Source of the DNA: CBCXVS01 sp965178525 | Lineage (GTDB): Bacteria; Tectomicrobia; Entotheonellia; Entotheonellales; Entotheonellaceae | Reading direction: 5' to 3' | Length of the DNA: 16,458 nucleotides | NCBI GenBank assembly: GCA_965178525.1 | Contig: CBCXVS010000173.1 | Location: 1-16,458 of the forward strand | Part shown: positions 1-8,393 of the stretch, one piece after another | Position numbering within the stretch: the first letter of the stretch is position 1 | Layout: each line of letters starts with the position of its first letter | Translations under genes and position numbers: made by a program | Notes under the pieces: generated by a model | Databases searched by the model: none | Told to the model about the DNA's origin: nothing | Seen by the model: the letters and a program-made list of their open reading frames with translations, nothing else

Positions 1-1
1 A

Positions 2-67
2 GACCGCTCCCCTCATGACAAAACCCCCTCATGTGTTGCGTCAACCGTTGACACGACCAGCAGTTAG
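2..67 (+). CDS. possible 3' end of an upstream gene (partial)
   Basis: From base 2 one frame stays open for 21 codons and stops with TAG at 65-67, 11 bases before the next ATG. The encoded end, DRSPHDKTPSCVASTVDTTSS, has no recognisable motif. The spacing is what would be expected if an upstream operon gene ended here. A second frame is also open across this stretch, so the choice is not secure. No function can be given. Confidence 0.22.
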   Translation, partial: DRSPHDKTPSCVASTVDTTSS

Positions 68-78
68 AGCTTCACTTC

Positions 79-1359
79 ATGCCATTCCCGGTAGACGAGC
101 TATTTACACAGCTGGAGATGGTGGTCGGCGTCGTGGAGGATACGCTCGGCATTGGGGATCGATTTGTCGCCTTGTTACAACGGCTCCAGGATTTGCTCAC
201 GGGCCTCACGGATTCCCGCAGCCAACTGCAAGCCTGGGTGAATTCAATTGTGACCAAAGTGGACACCCTGACCGACACCAGTCCCTTACTTCCACCTCTG
301 GCGGCCCTCAGCACTGCGTTGGATAGAACGCGCGCCGGAGACTTGATGGGCGCTTTTCAGGGATTGGTTGATCCTCTGCTCACCCTATTAAACACGCTCA
401 ACCCGGAAACCCGGTTGGCCAATTTGGTTCAGGCCGATCAACGAATTCCACGACCCGCCCTTGAGGCACTGCCCGATTCGCCAGAAAAATCAGCCATCAT
501 CACAGTTTTGGACCGATTTGATCCGACGCAGCCGGCATTCAGCGTCCCCTACCGGTCCTTTGCCGATTTGCATACTGCGCTCAACAATGCCACCACAAAC
601 CTCACCGGCGTGTTGGTGGAATGGGATGAGCGCTATCACAGCGGCGATGGTATTTTGGCTGGCTACCGGCATACGCAGGCCACAGCCTCCCAACTCCGCC
701 AATGGCTTGAAGACGCCCTGCAAAGCCAATTCATCACGCCGCTGGCCGCGTTTTTCGAGTTCTTCGAATTGGGTCAACAACTCGTCGCCGCCTTTATTGC
801 GCCACTTCAATCCGTCCTCACGCAACTGCAAACCAAGCTGGCCAACCTGCTACTCGGTCCGGATGCACTCATGGGTATTCGGGATGCGCTGCAAGAGCTG
901 ATTCAGCGACTACGGGATGTTAACCTGGGCTTCATCACCGATACGATCGACGCCTTATTTGAACGCGTGCGCGGTAAGTTAGAGGCGCTCAATCCGGCGA
1001 ATCTGCAGATGGCTCTCAATTCCGCCTTCGAGGAAACATTGCAAGCGCTTGATCTCAGCCAGGCCATTCCCTCTGATAGCCTGGCCCAAATCGATACCAC
1101 GTATAACGGCATATTGGAGAAGCTCGGGGCATTGGATCCGCAGACAGTGGTGACGGATGTGGTTCAACCTCTATACGACAACACGCTGATTCCGCTGATT
1201 GACACCGTTGACCTGACGCCGCTGCTCACGGCCTTGGTGGAGCAATTCGGGGCCCTCGAAGACGAGCTGCGCCAGGGGATACAACAAGTCAATGCCGCCT
1301 ACCAGGCATTCCAGCGCTCGGCATCGTCTGTCAACGACGGCGCGAGCCTAGCCGTGTAA
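79..1359 (+). CDS. long alpha-helical structural protein upstream of the tail hub
   Basis: This 426-aa protein is almost entirely predicted helix: leucine/alanine-rich heptad-like stretches separated by short proline or NPE/NPA turns (for example LNPETR near residue 112 and LNPANL near 310). It has no signal peptide, cysteines or catalytic motif that I can see. The ATG at 79 lacks a strong Shine-Dalgarno site, but it begins the full-length reading frame. The gene ends 18 bases before the GTG of the next gene, which is also helical at its N-terminus, so the two are probably co-transcribed. Position just before the hub and spike genes, together with the helical composition, suggests a tape-measure-like or tube-interior protein of the contractile particle. 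A cargo or chaperone role is an equal alternative. The family is not recognised. Confidence 0.8.
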   Translation: MPFPVDELFTQLEMVVGVVEDTLGIGDRFVALLQRLQDLLTGLTDSRSQLQAWVNSIVTKVDTLTDTSPLLPPLAALSTALDRTRAGDLMGAFQGLVDPLLTLLNTLNPETRLANLVQADQRIPRPALEALPDSPEKSAIITVLDRFDPTQPAFSVPYRSFADLHTALNNATTNLTGVLVEWDERYHSGDGILAGYRHTQATASQLRQWLEDALQSQFITPLAAFFEFFELGQQLVAAFIAPLQSVLTQLQTKLANLLLGPDALMGIRDALQELIQRLRDVNLGFITDTIDALFERVRGKLEALNPANLQMALNSAFEETLQALDLSQAIPSDSLAQIDTTYNGILEKLGALDPQTVVTDVVQPLYDNTLIPLIDTVDLTPLLTALVEQFGALEDELRQGIQQVNAAYQAFQRSASSVNDGASLAV

Positions 1360-1377
1360 TCACAGGAGATACGACAA

Positions 1378-3988
1378 GTGGCAATCGGAACCGCTCTTGT
1401 ACAACCCCAACGCTTTCAGCGGGCGTCAAATCAAGCGACAGAAAACGCGTTCATTGACGACTTTGTCAACCTCGCGATGCGACTGCTCCTCGACCCGGAA
1501 CAAGCCCAACCGATCCTGCAAGCGCTGGAGCAGGCTTTTGACGCTATGGTGCAACACTTTGTCAACCAGGATGGTATTGATCTCGACAACGCGCTCACGC
1601 GGCTGCGGGCATGGATGCAACCTGTACTTAAGGCCCTGGACACCTTTCAAGACAACCTGAGCGGCATTGAAGACGCCGATGATGTGCTGGATGTACTGGC
1701 GGACTTGGTCACCGCCTTGGCGCAAGTGGCTAGCAATCTCACCATCGCCGAGCTGCGCCAACATATCACCGAACTGCTCGACATCCTGGAAAGCGAACTC
1801 GGGCTCACTCTAGCTTACCTGGAAGAGCAGGTGCGCATGCTCATCGATGACATCATTGACACCCTGCGCCAACTCCCCCCTGAACCATCGCCGGAGGCCC
1901 GCGCCACGCGCCAGGCCGTGATCTCATTTCTAGGCCGGGTGCAGCGGCTCATCCGCCAGGGTTTCCAACTGCCCCCGCTCAATGCCGATCAGATCGCCAG
2001 CACGGTGCTCGATTTGCTGCGCCGTTATGGCCTGGATCAGTTCGCGGCAAAAGGCGCGGACATCGCCACCACGGTACGGGATTTTGTCACCACAAGCCGA
2101 ACCCTCATCGACCTGGGCGGGGTGGCCGCCTTTGGGCCAGGCAGTGTCGGCGCGGCACAAGCCCCCGGTTTTGGCGACGAATACCGCTGGTATGCGTCGT
2201 GGCTTTTAAAGGACAAAACGCGCTCCGGTATTACGTTCGCTTTCCTCAGCGGGCTCCCCGGATTTCCCGGCGATGACGTATGGCGCACGGAAGATGGCCG
2301 CCAGCTCGTGCAGCGTAATGTCCGGCGTGAGGATGTCGTGCTGCACGAAGGTGAGAACATCAAATGGCATGAGGCGCCGCTGTTCAAGGACACCAGCCTG
2401 GAAGAGCATTATACCTTTACGGATAGATTAAACCCGGATTTCTTGGAAGGGTGGACGCGTCATACCTCCACTTGGATCGCTGACGTGACCAAGTTTGTCC
2501 TGCATTTTATCGGCGCCTTTGAACAAGGAGACCGCGCCTCCAATATTTCACACGCGTCGTGGACGTTTGTCATCGGCATCATTGAGCAAATCATCCAGCG
2601 TCCCTTTGTCTCCTGGCTCAATTCGGGCTTCGGGGGACCCCAAATCACACGCTGGCCCCTGGGTTGGTTCGCCCCTCTCGCCATCACACTTCTGGCAGCC
2701 ACCGAAGGACGGCATACGCAAGCCGACGAACGGAAAGGGTTGAACTGGTTTACCCCGTTCCTCGATGATGGCTTGGAAGCGCTGACTTACGACATTGTGG
2801 CCAACATTTTGCGCGATTTACCCTTGTCCATCTTCACCTTGATTAATTATCAGGAATCCACCTTGCCCACCGGCGAAACCCGCCGCCCCCTCAATGGACG
2901 ACATCTCGACGTACTCGTCACCCTCGTCTTGGTCGGAACCAATGAGCTCTTACTGAAATTGGTGACTCGCGAAGATTATGCCCATCCGTTTACCGGTGAT
3001 GCCGAGCGAAACGTCAACATGTGGATCGGGTTGATGGTCTTTGCTAATCTCGCGGTTACATCGTTCGGCGTTCTTTTAGGCGTGTTAGTGGCCTTCATCT
3101 TGATGCGGGCGACCGACAGCTCTGTGATCGCACAACCATTCCTCAGCTTCAATGTCCGAAACATTCTGCTGTTTTGGTTAACGGTTTTTCTGTCCAAGGA
3201 AGGCGACACCGATAGCGGCCAATACAACCCGCAGGGCGGCGCGCCGTTTTCCGGCTACCCCGATCATGAGACATCGCCCTACAAGTTGCCCTATGAGCAA
3301 GATAAATCCGTCTTTTGCCCCCAGGGCAATCAAGGCTTCTTCTCGCACAACAAAATCACCAATGACCGACAAGTTTACGCCTACGATTTGGCACTCGACC
3401 AAGATAACGAAATCCTCGCGGCGCGGGCGGGTACTGTGGTCGATTTTTTCGACTGGGTGGAGAACGATCAAGATGTCGACACGTCTGCTCCCCCTCGCAT
3501 GGACCCGCCGACGCCTCGCGATGAGTGGCCACATATAGACCAAACCATGACGAGAAATTGGAATTTCATCCTCATCCGGCATGACGTTGATGATAGCGAC
3601 GCCGCGATCTCCCCCCAACCCGGATCACGATCGCAGTGCCGGAGGCGTCACGGCGACCACCTATGCCGTCTATGGCCATGGGCGGCAAGGCAGCGTCCGC
3701 GAATTTCTCAAACCGCGTACGGTAAGCGGTAATGTAGAGGACATCATTGGCCTACAAGTCAAACAGGGGCAGCCGATTATGCGTAGTGGCAACACGGGGA
3801 TAAGTGCCTTTAATCACGTCCACATGCAGGTACAACCCGGTCCCGCCATGGAACTACCCGTACGCCTGGGTACGCTCAGGGAGTCATCTATACCCTTTGT
3901 CTTTCAAGAGGTCACGCATTTGATCGGTCAAGACGGCGTACCCAAGACGTTTCGCTTCTACACATCTGCAAATGAGAGACAGGCTTGA
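1378..3988 (+). pseudogene. helical, membrane-segment, M23 peptidase-domain protein with a frame break
   Basis: The frame from GTG 1378 (AGGAG at 1363-1367) runs to a stop at 3730-3732. The M23 peptidase domain, however, continues in the next frame to TGA 3986-3988. Dropping one C from the C6 run at 3611-3616 joins both parts into about 869 aa. Order in the joined protein: helical region to about residue 240; hydrophobic, possibly membrane-crossing segments near 392-413, 509-530, 546-577 and 591-605; then M23 from about 660. M23 landmarks are YAYDLAL with AARAGTVV in the first frame, and TTYAVYGHG, SGNTGIS and NHVHMQV (the HxH zinc motif) in the second. The usual first zinc His of HxxxD is not at its normal place; a nearby FSH may substitute. 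M23 enzymes cut peptidoglycan cross-bridges. Helices, hydrophobic segments and a peptidase domain before the hub gene resemble phage tape-measure proteins. It may instead be a cargo effector, a truly broken gene, or a sequencing error. Confidence 0.8.
3611..3616 (+). other. C6 run at the frame break of the M23 protein
   Basis: Six consecutive C lie between an upstream frame ending in IRHDVDDSDAAI and a downstream frame that resumes with NPDHDRSAGG and TTYAVYGHG. With five C the two frames fuse into one continuous M23 domain with no stop. Homopolymer runs are common sites of base-calling error, real indel mutation and polymerase slippage. The sequence alone does not say which applies. Confidence 0.7.
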
Positions 3989-4039
3989 TCGGAAGCGGCG
4001 GTAACTCCATGGTTTTCACGATGAGAAGGGCCCAAGATC

Positions 4040-5050
4040 ATGGCAACGTTGAAACCGGCATACCGGCTGACGCTCGGCAGCACAGCGCTTGACACAGGCG
4101 GTGTGTCAAGCGCCAATCCCGTGCGGACCCTGCGGGCTGATGCCGACCTATCCACACCCGCTGCCGCCCTTGATGTCTGGTTTGGCAACCCTCAGGGCAT
4201 CTCTGTGGCGCCAGGTGATTCGGCCAAACTGGAAGCCGGCGGCGACACCAGCTTAACCACGGTGTTCAAAGGCACGGTCGATCGCGTCCAACCCGACCTG
4301 GCCCGGCTGCATATTCGAGCCCTGTCCGATGTCACGAACCTGCTCCGTCTGCGGGTCAACCAGGTCTACGACAACCAGACGGCCGGCCAGATTGTTTCCG
4401 ATTTGGCCGCACAGGCGGGTGTCAAGACAGGAACCATACAGGAGGGTTTGGATCTGCCCTTTTATATGGTCGATGATGCCCGCCACGCTTACCACCATTG
4501 CCAGGATTTGGCGGAGCGGAGCGGCTTTGATCTGTATACGACGCCCGATGGCGAACTGACATTTGCCGCCTTTAACAAAATGACCCCGGATCATGTCTTT
4601 ACCTATGCCCAGGACATACTGCGACTCGAGATCGCGGCCACGCCGCCACCGGTCGAGCGCGTTGAGGTGTGGGGCGAAAGCCCAGCCAGTGCCGAGGGGG
4701 TGGAGGCCGCCAGTTGGCTGACTCGCGACTTTTCCGATGCCTTGGGAGCGGCTGGCAATGGCGCCACCTTGCGTCTCTCCGATCCGGCCATCCGCACCCG
4801 AGACGCCGCGCAGGCCTCTGCTGCAGGCCGGCTAGCCATTTTGACACGCCGTGCAACCTTTGGTGTCGCGATCGTGCTGGGGACAGCTGAAGTGGCTCTT
4901 GGGGATGCCGTGACGTTTTTGCAGACTCCGGACAATCGGTTCAACGGTGTCTTACAGGTGAAGCGGGTGACGCATGCTTTTAGCAAAACCGACGGTTTTA
5001 CGACGCGCCTGGAGTTGTGGGGCAGCCGTGGCGGCACAGGAGAGTTGTGA
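4040..5050 (+). CDS. gpD/gp27-like baseplate hub protein
   Basis: This 336-aa protein resembles the phage late control D / VgrG N-terminal (gp27-like) family, which forms the trimeric hub joining the inner tube to the spike. Visible features: an N-terminal beta domain typical of the family (PAYRLTLG, then residues 35-90 with VFKGTVDRVQPD), a central segment with TAGQIVSDLAAQAGV (about 115-130) and FYMVDDARHAYHHCQDLAERSGFDLY (about 140-165), a position that in gpD proteins carries the FxFLxxLAxxxGF-type pattern, and a C-terminal beta domain ending in TRLELWGSRGG. The length fits stand-alone gpD rather than full VgrG. The start ATG has a GAAGGG element upstream. The stop TGA shares its A with the ATG of the next gene, the spike, indicating translational coupling. 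Hub and spike are thus separate genes here, as in P2-like tails, rather than one fused protein as in Afp/PVC. Confidence 0.85.
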   Translation: MATLKPAYRLTLGSTALDTGGVSSANPVRTLRADADLSTPAAALDVWFGNPQGISVAPGDSAKLEAGGDTSLTTVFKGTVDRVQPDLARLHIRALSDVTNLLRLRVNQVYDNQTAGQIVSDLAAQAGVKTGTIQEGLDLPFYMVDDARHAYHHCQDLAERSGFDLYTTPDGELTFAAFNKMTPDHVFTYAQDILRLEIAATPPPVERVEVWGESPASAEGVEAASWLTRDFSDALGAAGNGATLRLSDPAIRTRDAAQASAAGRLAILTRRATFGVAIVLGTAEVALGDAVTFLQTPDNRFNGVLQVKRVTHAFSKTDGFTTRLELWGSRGGTGEL

Positions 5051-5052
5051 TG
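5038..5052 (+). promoter_or_regulatory. ribosome binding site and overlapping TGATG fixing the spike start
   Basis: AGGAGAG at 5038-5044 sits 5 bases before ATG 5050, whose A is the last base of the hub gene's TGA. This supports 5050 over an in-frame GTG at 5017 and suggests coupled translation of hub and spike. Confidence 0.6.
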
Positions 5053-5703
5053 AGCGTTATCAGCCTCATTCAGGCCATTGTGCGCGACGAATTGCGGCGG
5101 CTGCATCTCGGTGACCTCGGGGTTGTAACCTCGGTGTTCCCGCACAGCGACGATAGTGACCGCGATAACTACGCCTGTAATGTCCTGTTGAAAAACAGTG
5201 GTCTGGAGCTCCGTCAAGTGCCCGTCGCCACCCCCATGATCGGCGAGGTCGCAATTCCCAATGTAGCGGATCTAGTCTTGGTGACATTCGTGGGCGGGGA
5301 ACTCAACCAGCCCATCGTTATTGGCCGTTTGTACAACGATCAGCAGCGGCCGCCGGTGAACCAATCCAACGAACTCGCGCACCATCTGCCATTGGAGGCG
5401 GATGAGGAGACGGCCCTGAAGCTGACCGTTCGCAGCGGTGGCGATCACGATCCGGCCCGGCAAGTGGAAATTCGCATGGGTTCCACCTTAACGGTGCAGC
5501 TCACCGATGGCGACCCCCTGATCCAGGTGAGCACGGAACAGGCCGTGATTCAAGTGGCATCCAGCGGCGATATCAGCATCGAAACACAGAGCAAGCTAGC
5601 CCTCACCGCTTCGGGTGGCCTGGACCTCAAGAGCGACGGTAGCATCAACATCGAGGCTGGCGGCCCGATGACGCTCAAGGGCGCCACCATTGATCTCAAC
5701 TAA
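5050..5703 (+). CDS. gpV/gp5-like baseplate spike protein
   Basis: This 217-aa protein belongs to the phage baseplate assembly protein V / VgrG gp5-OB family, which builds the membrane-piercing spike below the hub. Residues about 18-100 match the OB-fold region (LGVVTSVFPHSDDSDRDNY, then VATPMIGEVAIPNVADLV and GELNQPIVIGRLYNDQQ), a segment highly typical of gpV/gp5 proteins. Residues about 150-217 are short alternating beta repeats (VEIRMGSTLTVQLTDGD, SSGDISIETQSKLALTASG, LDLKSDGSINIEAGG), as expected for the trimeric beta-helix needle. The protein ends in TLKGATIDLN, with no C-terminal effector extension. The next gene encodes the PAAR-like cap that would sit on this needle. ATG 5050 overlaps the hub stop. 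Confidence 0.9.
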   Translation: MSVISLIQAIVRDELRRLHLGDLGVVTSVFPHSDDSDRDNYACNVLLKNSGLELRQVPVATPMIGEVAIPNVADLVLVTFVGGELNQPIVIGRLYNDQQRPPVNQSNELAHHLPLEADEETALKLTVRSGGDHDPARQVEIRMGSTLTVQLTDGDPLIQVSTEQAVIQVASSGDISIETQSKLALTASGGLDLKSDGSINIEAGGPMTLKGATIDLN

Positions 5704-5708
5704 CGATG

Positions 5709-5714
5709 GAGAAA
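5709..5714 (+). promoter_or_regulatory. ribosome binding site choosing the PAAR gene start
   Basis: GGAGAA lies 6 bases before ATG 5721. An earlier in-frame ATG at 5706 has no purine-rich element before it (CTCAACTAACG), so 5721 is preferred. Confidence 0.5.
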
Positions 5715-5720
5715 TCGGCT

Positions 5721-6125
5721 ATGGGACAGCCTGCAGCCAAACAACATGACCGGGTGATCGCCACCGATACCCATATGGTGCTAGTCCCGGCGCCACCGGG
5801 ACCGCCGATACCCACGCCATTGCCCCATCCGTTCACCGGCATCATCAATGGCGGACTTTCTAGCGATGTCAACATGATGGGGGTACCCGCGGCGACAGTC
5901 GACAGCACGGCGCAAAATCTACCGGCCCACGTTCCTACGCCACCGGAAACCGCATTCCAGTCGCCACCGGCCAACAAAGCGACGATTCAGATCGGCAGCA
6001 CCACGGTGCGGATCAACGGCAAGATGGCGGCTCGCAACGGCGACACGGCCATAACCTGTAATGATCCAACCGATCTGCCAGCCGGTACGGTCGTGGCCGT
6101 CGGCACCGTCTTCATGGGTGGTTAG
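5721..6125 (+). CDS. PAAR-like spike tip protein
   Basis: This 134-aa protein resembles PAAR-domain and PAAR-like proteins (the Afp10/Pvc10 position), which cap the spike with a sharp metal-stabilised cone. The N-terminal part contains a DRVIATDTHMV segment followed by a proline-rich stretch (VLVPAPPGPPIPTPLPHPF, about residues 21-39). The C-terminal part has ATIQIGSTTVRINGKMAARNGDT, with the gly-rich beta turns typical of PAAR repeats, then AGTVVAVGTVFMGG. His residues near 9, 18 and 36 and Cys near 113 could bind metal, but I cannot assign ligands. It lies between spike and gp25 genes, the usual location. No toxin domain is attached. The stop is followed directly by the next ATG at 6127. 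Confidence 0.85.
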   Translation: MGQPAAKQHDRVIATDTHMVLVPAPPGPPIPTPLPHPFTGIINGGLSSDVNMMGVPAATVDSTAQNLPAHVPTPPETAFQSPPANKATIQIGSTTVRINGKMAARNGDTAITCNDPTDLPAGTVVAVGTVFMGG

Positions 6126-6126
6126 C

Positions 6127-6549
6127 ATGAGCGAAGAGCGGTTATTAGGGCGCGATTTACGTCTAGAGCCCGGCGTGTTCGGCTTCGGATTGGTGAGCGA
6201 CGCGGGCGACCTGGATACGTCGCTCGGGGTTGAAAACCTGATCCAAGCGCTCCTGCTGCGCTTCAACACACCCATCGGCGATCTCACCGGCCTGGGGCAC
6301 CCGGACTACGGGTCGCGTCTGCACGAACTCATCGGCCGTATTAACAGTGAAACGACGCGCAACCTGGTGCGGCTCTTCACCCTGGAAACCCTGCGGCAAG
6401 AACCGCGCGTGGGAGACGTCCAGCACCTGGCTGTCACGAGTGTGACCGGCCGGCCGGATCAGATATGGGTCTCGATCCAGCTCGCGGCGATTGACATGCC
6501 AACACCGGTGAATTTGGTGTTCAATGTCAGTTTGGAGGGAATCTCTTGA
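6127..6549 (+). CDS. gp25-like baseplate wedge protein
   Basis: This 140-aa protein of the GPW/gp25 family forms part of the baseplate wedge and nucleates sheath assembly in contractile tails. Typical features: VENLIQALLLRFNTPIGDLTGLGHPDYGSRLHELIG (about residues 39-74), where the L-R-x-N/T-x-x-G-x-x-x-x-HPxYGSRL pattern is the family hallmark, followed by the helix RNLVRLFTLETLRQEPRV and a beta-rich end. The ATG at 6127 comes 1 base after the PAAR stop. A longer in-frame start at 6061 would overlap the PAAR gene extensively and is not needed. The stop TGA overlaps the TTG start of the next gene, so the two are coupled. Confidence 0.92.
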   Translation: MSEERLLGRDLRLEPGVFGFGLVSDAGDLDTSLGVENLIQALLLRFNTPIGDLTGLGHPDYGSRLHELIGRINSETTRNLVRLFTLETLRQEPRVGDVQHLAVTSVTGRPDQIWVSIQLAAIDMPTPVNLVFNVSLEGIS

Positions 6550-8360
6550 GTTTTCGAAAGCGCGGTTTTCAAGAATTGGTTGATGACATCTTGACGGACC
6601 TGACCGGCGTCGTCGTGAATGAGCCGATCCGATTCACGGTATCGAATGGCGACTCGCCCACATTCCCGTTGGAGAATGCCCCGGTGAGCCGAATTGCGTC
6701 GGTCACCGGGACCGTGGGTGAGGGCTTCCACCAGTTTAGCCATACCGACTTTGAGCTCACGGATGACCAAGGCGCCATTCGGTGGCTGCAAAATACGCTG
6801 CCGGATGCGGATTCAACCTTCTTCGTCGACTACTATCCCGCGTCCGCTCAGTCCCCGATTACGGATCGCAACGTCGGTAGCGTGGCCCGCACCCTGGTGG
6901 AGGCCATTGGCCGAGAGATTGCCACCCTGTACGAACACTTAGAGCTGGTGTACCAATCCGGCTTTATTGATCTGGCTGAGGGGGCCGTCCTGGATTTTGT
7001 TGTCGCCTTGCTGAATGTGGAGCGTATCCGCGCCGGCCGCCAGGTTGGCGAGGTGGTCTTTGCCCGCAGCACGCCAGCCCCAGGCGACATCACCATTCCG
7101 TCGGGCACTCTCCTGGCAACCGGCATCCTGCAAGGCGATCAGCAGGAGCGTTTTGAGTTCGAGACGACGGCCATCCGCACCATGCGTCAGGGGCAAACCG
7201 AGGTTGCCGCCCCCATCCGCTTCCGTCCCACAGCAGAGCAGCGGGCGGCGTTGGCTTCCGGACAAGTACCGGGCGGGGCCATTAGTTTGATTCCCAAGCC
7301 CATTGTCGGCATCGAGACCGTCACCAATCTGGAGCCGACCACCCGGGGAGCCGAGGACGAGAGCGATGCCCAGTTGCGCCAGCGAGCCAAGCAAGCCCTG
7401 GCGGAGGCGGGGAAATCAACCGTCGAGGCCCTGCGCGCTGCGGTCTTGCGGCACGGGCCGGGTATCAACGTGGTGGTGCAAGACATGCCGCGGGGCGTCG
7501 CGGGAGAAGTCGGGTTAGTCATTGATGGCGCCACCGGTGACACACTCAACGCTATCTTCCAGTCAGTACTGGCAACCAAAGCAGCAGGGATTGTCATTGA
7601 GACCCAACAGTCAGAGCGCATTCACATGACCTTGGACTTGCGGCTTGAGACGCACGTGGAGGTGCAACTCAGTGGTGATGAGCAACGCCGGATTATAGCG
7701 GCGACGAAAATGGCGCTTGCAAACGCCATCAACGCGCTGAACGCCGGTGAAGACATCTCCCGCAATACCTTAGTCGCTTTGAGCCTGTCCGAACCCCAGG
7801 TGCGTGGCGTTAGTTTCACTGGGCTGACCCTCGTTCGCAATGGGTTGGATGGGGTGGATGAGTCCAACACTCGGCTTCGGAACAGCGATGGAGAGCCGCC
7901 CAGTCTGGCTAACTTCGATCACATTAGCGTCGGCCAGATGGAGAAGGTGGACGCCACGGAGGATGATATGACGATCGAGCTGCTGACGGGTGAAGCGGAG
8001 ATGACCACCGCCGTCCGCATCACCGTGGTGTTGCGAGGCAACGCCACGGAGGCGGGTGAGGCAAAAGGCGTCGAGAATCTGCAGAACCTGATCAGGCCTC
8101 AGATCGAGACGCTGATTCAGGGTTTCCTGACATCGCCGGCGCGCGGTTCTGACATTCGCCTGGACGAGCTTCTCGCCTTCCTTGAAGCGGGCAGTGGCTT
8201 GTTCACCCTCAAACCATTTGCAGAAGCCGACCCGGAGACTGGCTCCTTTTTCATCGCCGAATTTGTGGCCACAGGTCTGGTGCAGCGCTATCAAAACGTG
8301 GTTCACATAGCCGACAATGAACAGGCGGAATTCGCCTCGGTACTGCTGGAAATCAGCTAA
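6546..8360 (+). CDS. baseplate J-like protein
   Basis: This 604-aa protein matches the phage baseplate J / gp6-like family, which forms the ring of wedges holding the sheath (Afp11/Pvc11 position). It begins with TTG overlapping the previous stop (TTGA), with GGAGGGA at 6535-6541 in good position. Family signatures include PGDITIPSGTLLATG (about residues 178-193), a segment conserved in J proteins, and TTRGAEDESDAQLRQRAKQAL with STVEALRAAVLRHGPGINVVVQDMPRG (about 262-320). An extra N-terminal region (residues 20-110) is beta-rich. The C-terminal half carries a second domain with EMTTAVRITVVLRGN and a long helical stretch with REDs replaced by GSDIRLDELLAFLEAGSG. No motif is missing. It is followed by a 33-base gap and the gpI-like gene. 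Confidence 0.88.
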   Translation: MSFRKRGFQELVDDILTDLTGVVVNEPIRFTVSNGDSPTFPLENAPVSRIASVTGTVGEGFHQFSHTDFELTDDQGAIRWLQNTLPDADSTFFVDYYPASAQSPITDRNVGSVARTLVEAIGREIATLYEHLELVYQSGFIDLAEGAVLDFVVALLNVERIRAGRQVGEVVFARSTPAPGDITIPSGTLLATGILQGDQQERFEFETTAIRTMRQGQTEVAAPIRFRPTAEQRAALASGQVPGGAISLIPKPIVGIETVTNLEPTTRGAEDESDAQLRQRAKQALAEAGKSTVEALRAAVLRHGPGINVVVQDMPRGVAGEVGLVIDGATGDTLNAIFQSVLATKAAGIVIETQQSERIHMTLDLRLETHVEVQLSGDEQRRIIAATKMALANAINALNAGEDISRNTLVALSLSEPQVRGVSFTGLTLVRNGLDGVDESNTRLRNSDGEPPSLANFDHISVGQMEKVDATEDDMTIELLTGEAEMTTAVRITVVLRGNATEAGEAKGVENLQNLIRPQIETLIQGFLTSPARGSDIRLDELLAFLEAGSGLFTLKPFAEADPETGSFFIAEFVATGLVQRYQNVVHIADNEQAEFASVLLEIS

Positions 8361-8393
8361 ATAGCGACACTGTAGACAAGATAGAATACGCAC

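Noticed and set aside
15..326. Open + frame overlapping the start of the 426-aa gene
   Set aside because: It overlaps the longer helical gene in another frame, its product is arginine/glycine/histidine-rich with no domain, and it has no ribosome site. It is a shadow of GC-rich coding sequence.
4603..5217. 204-aa frame on the - strand across the hub gene
   Set aside because: Its product is low-complexity Arg/Ser/Ala/Pro typical of antisense to GC-rich genes, and both + strand genes there are confidently assigned.
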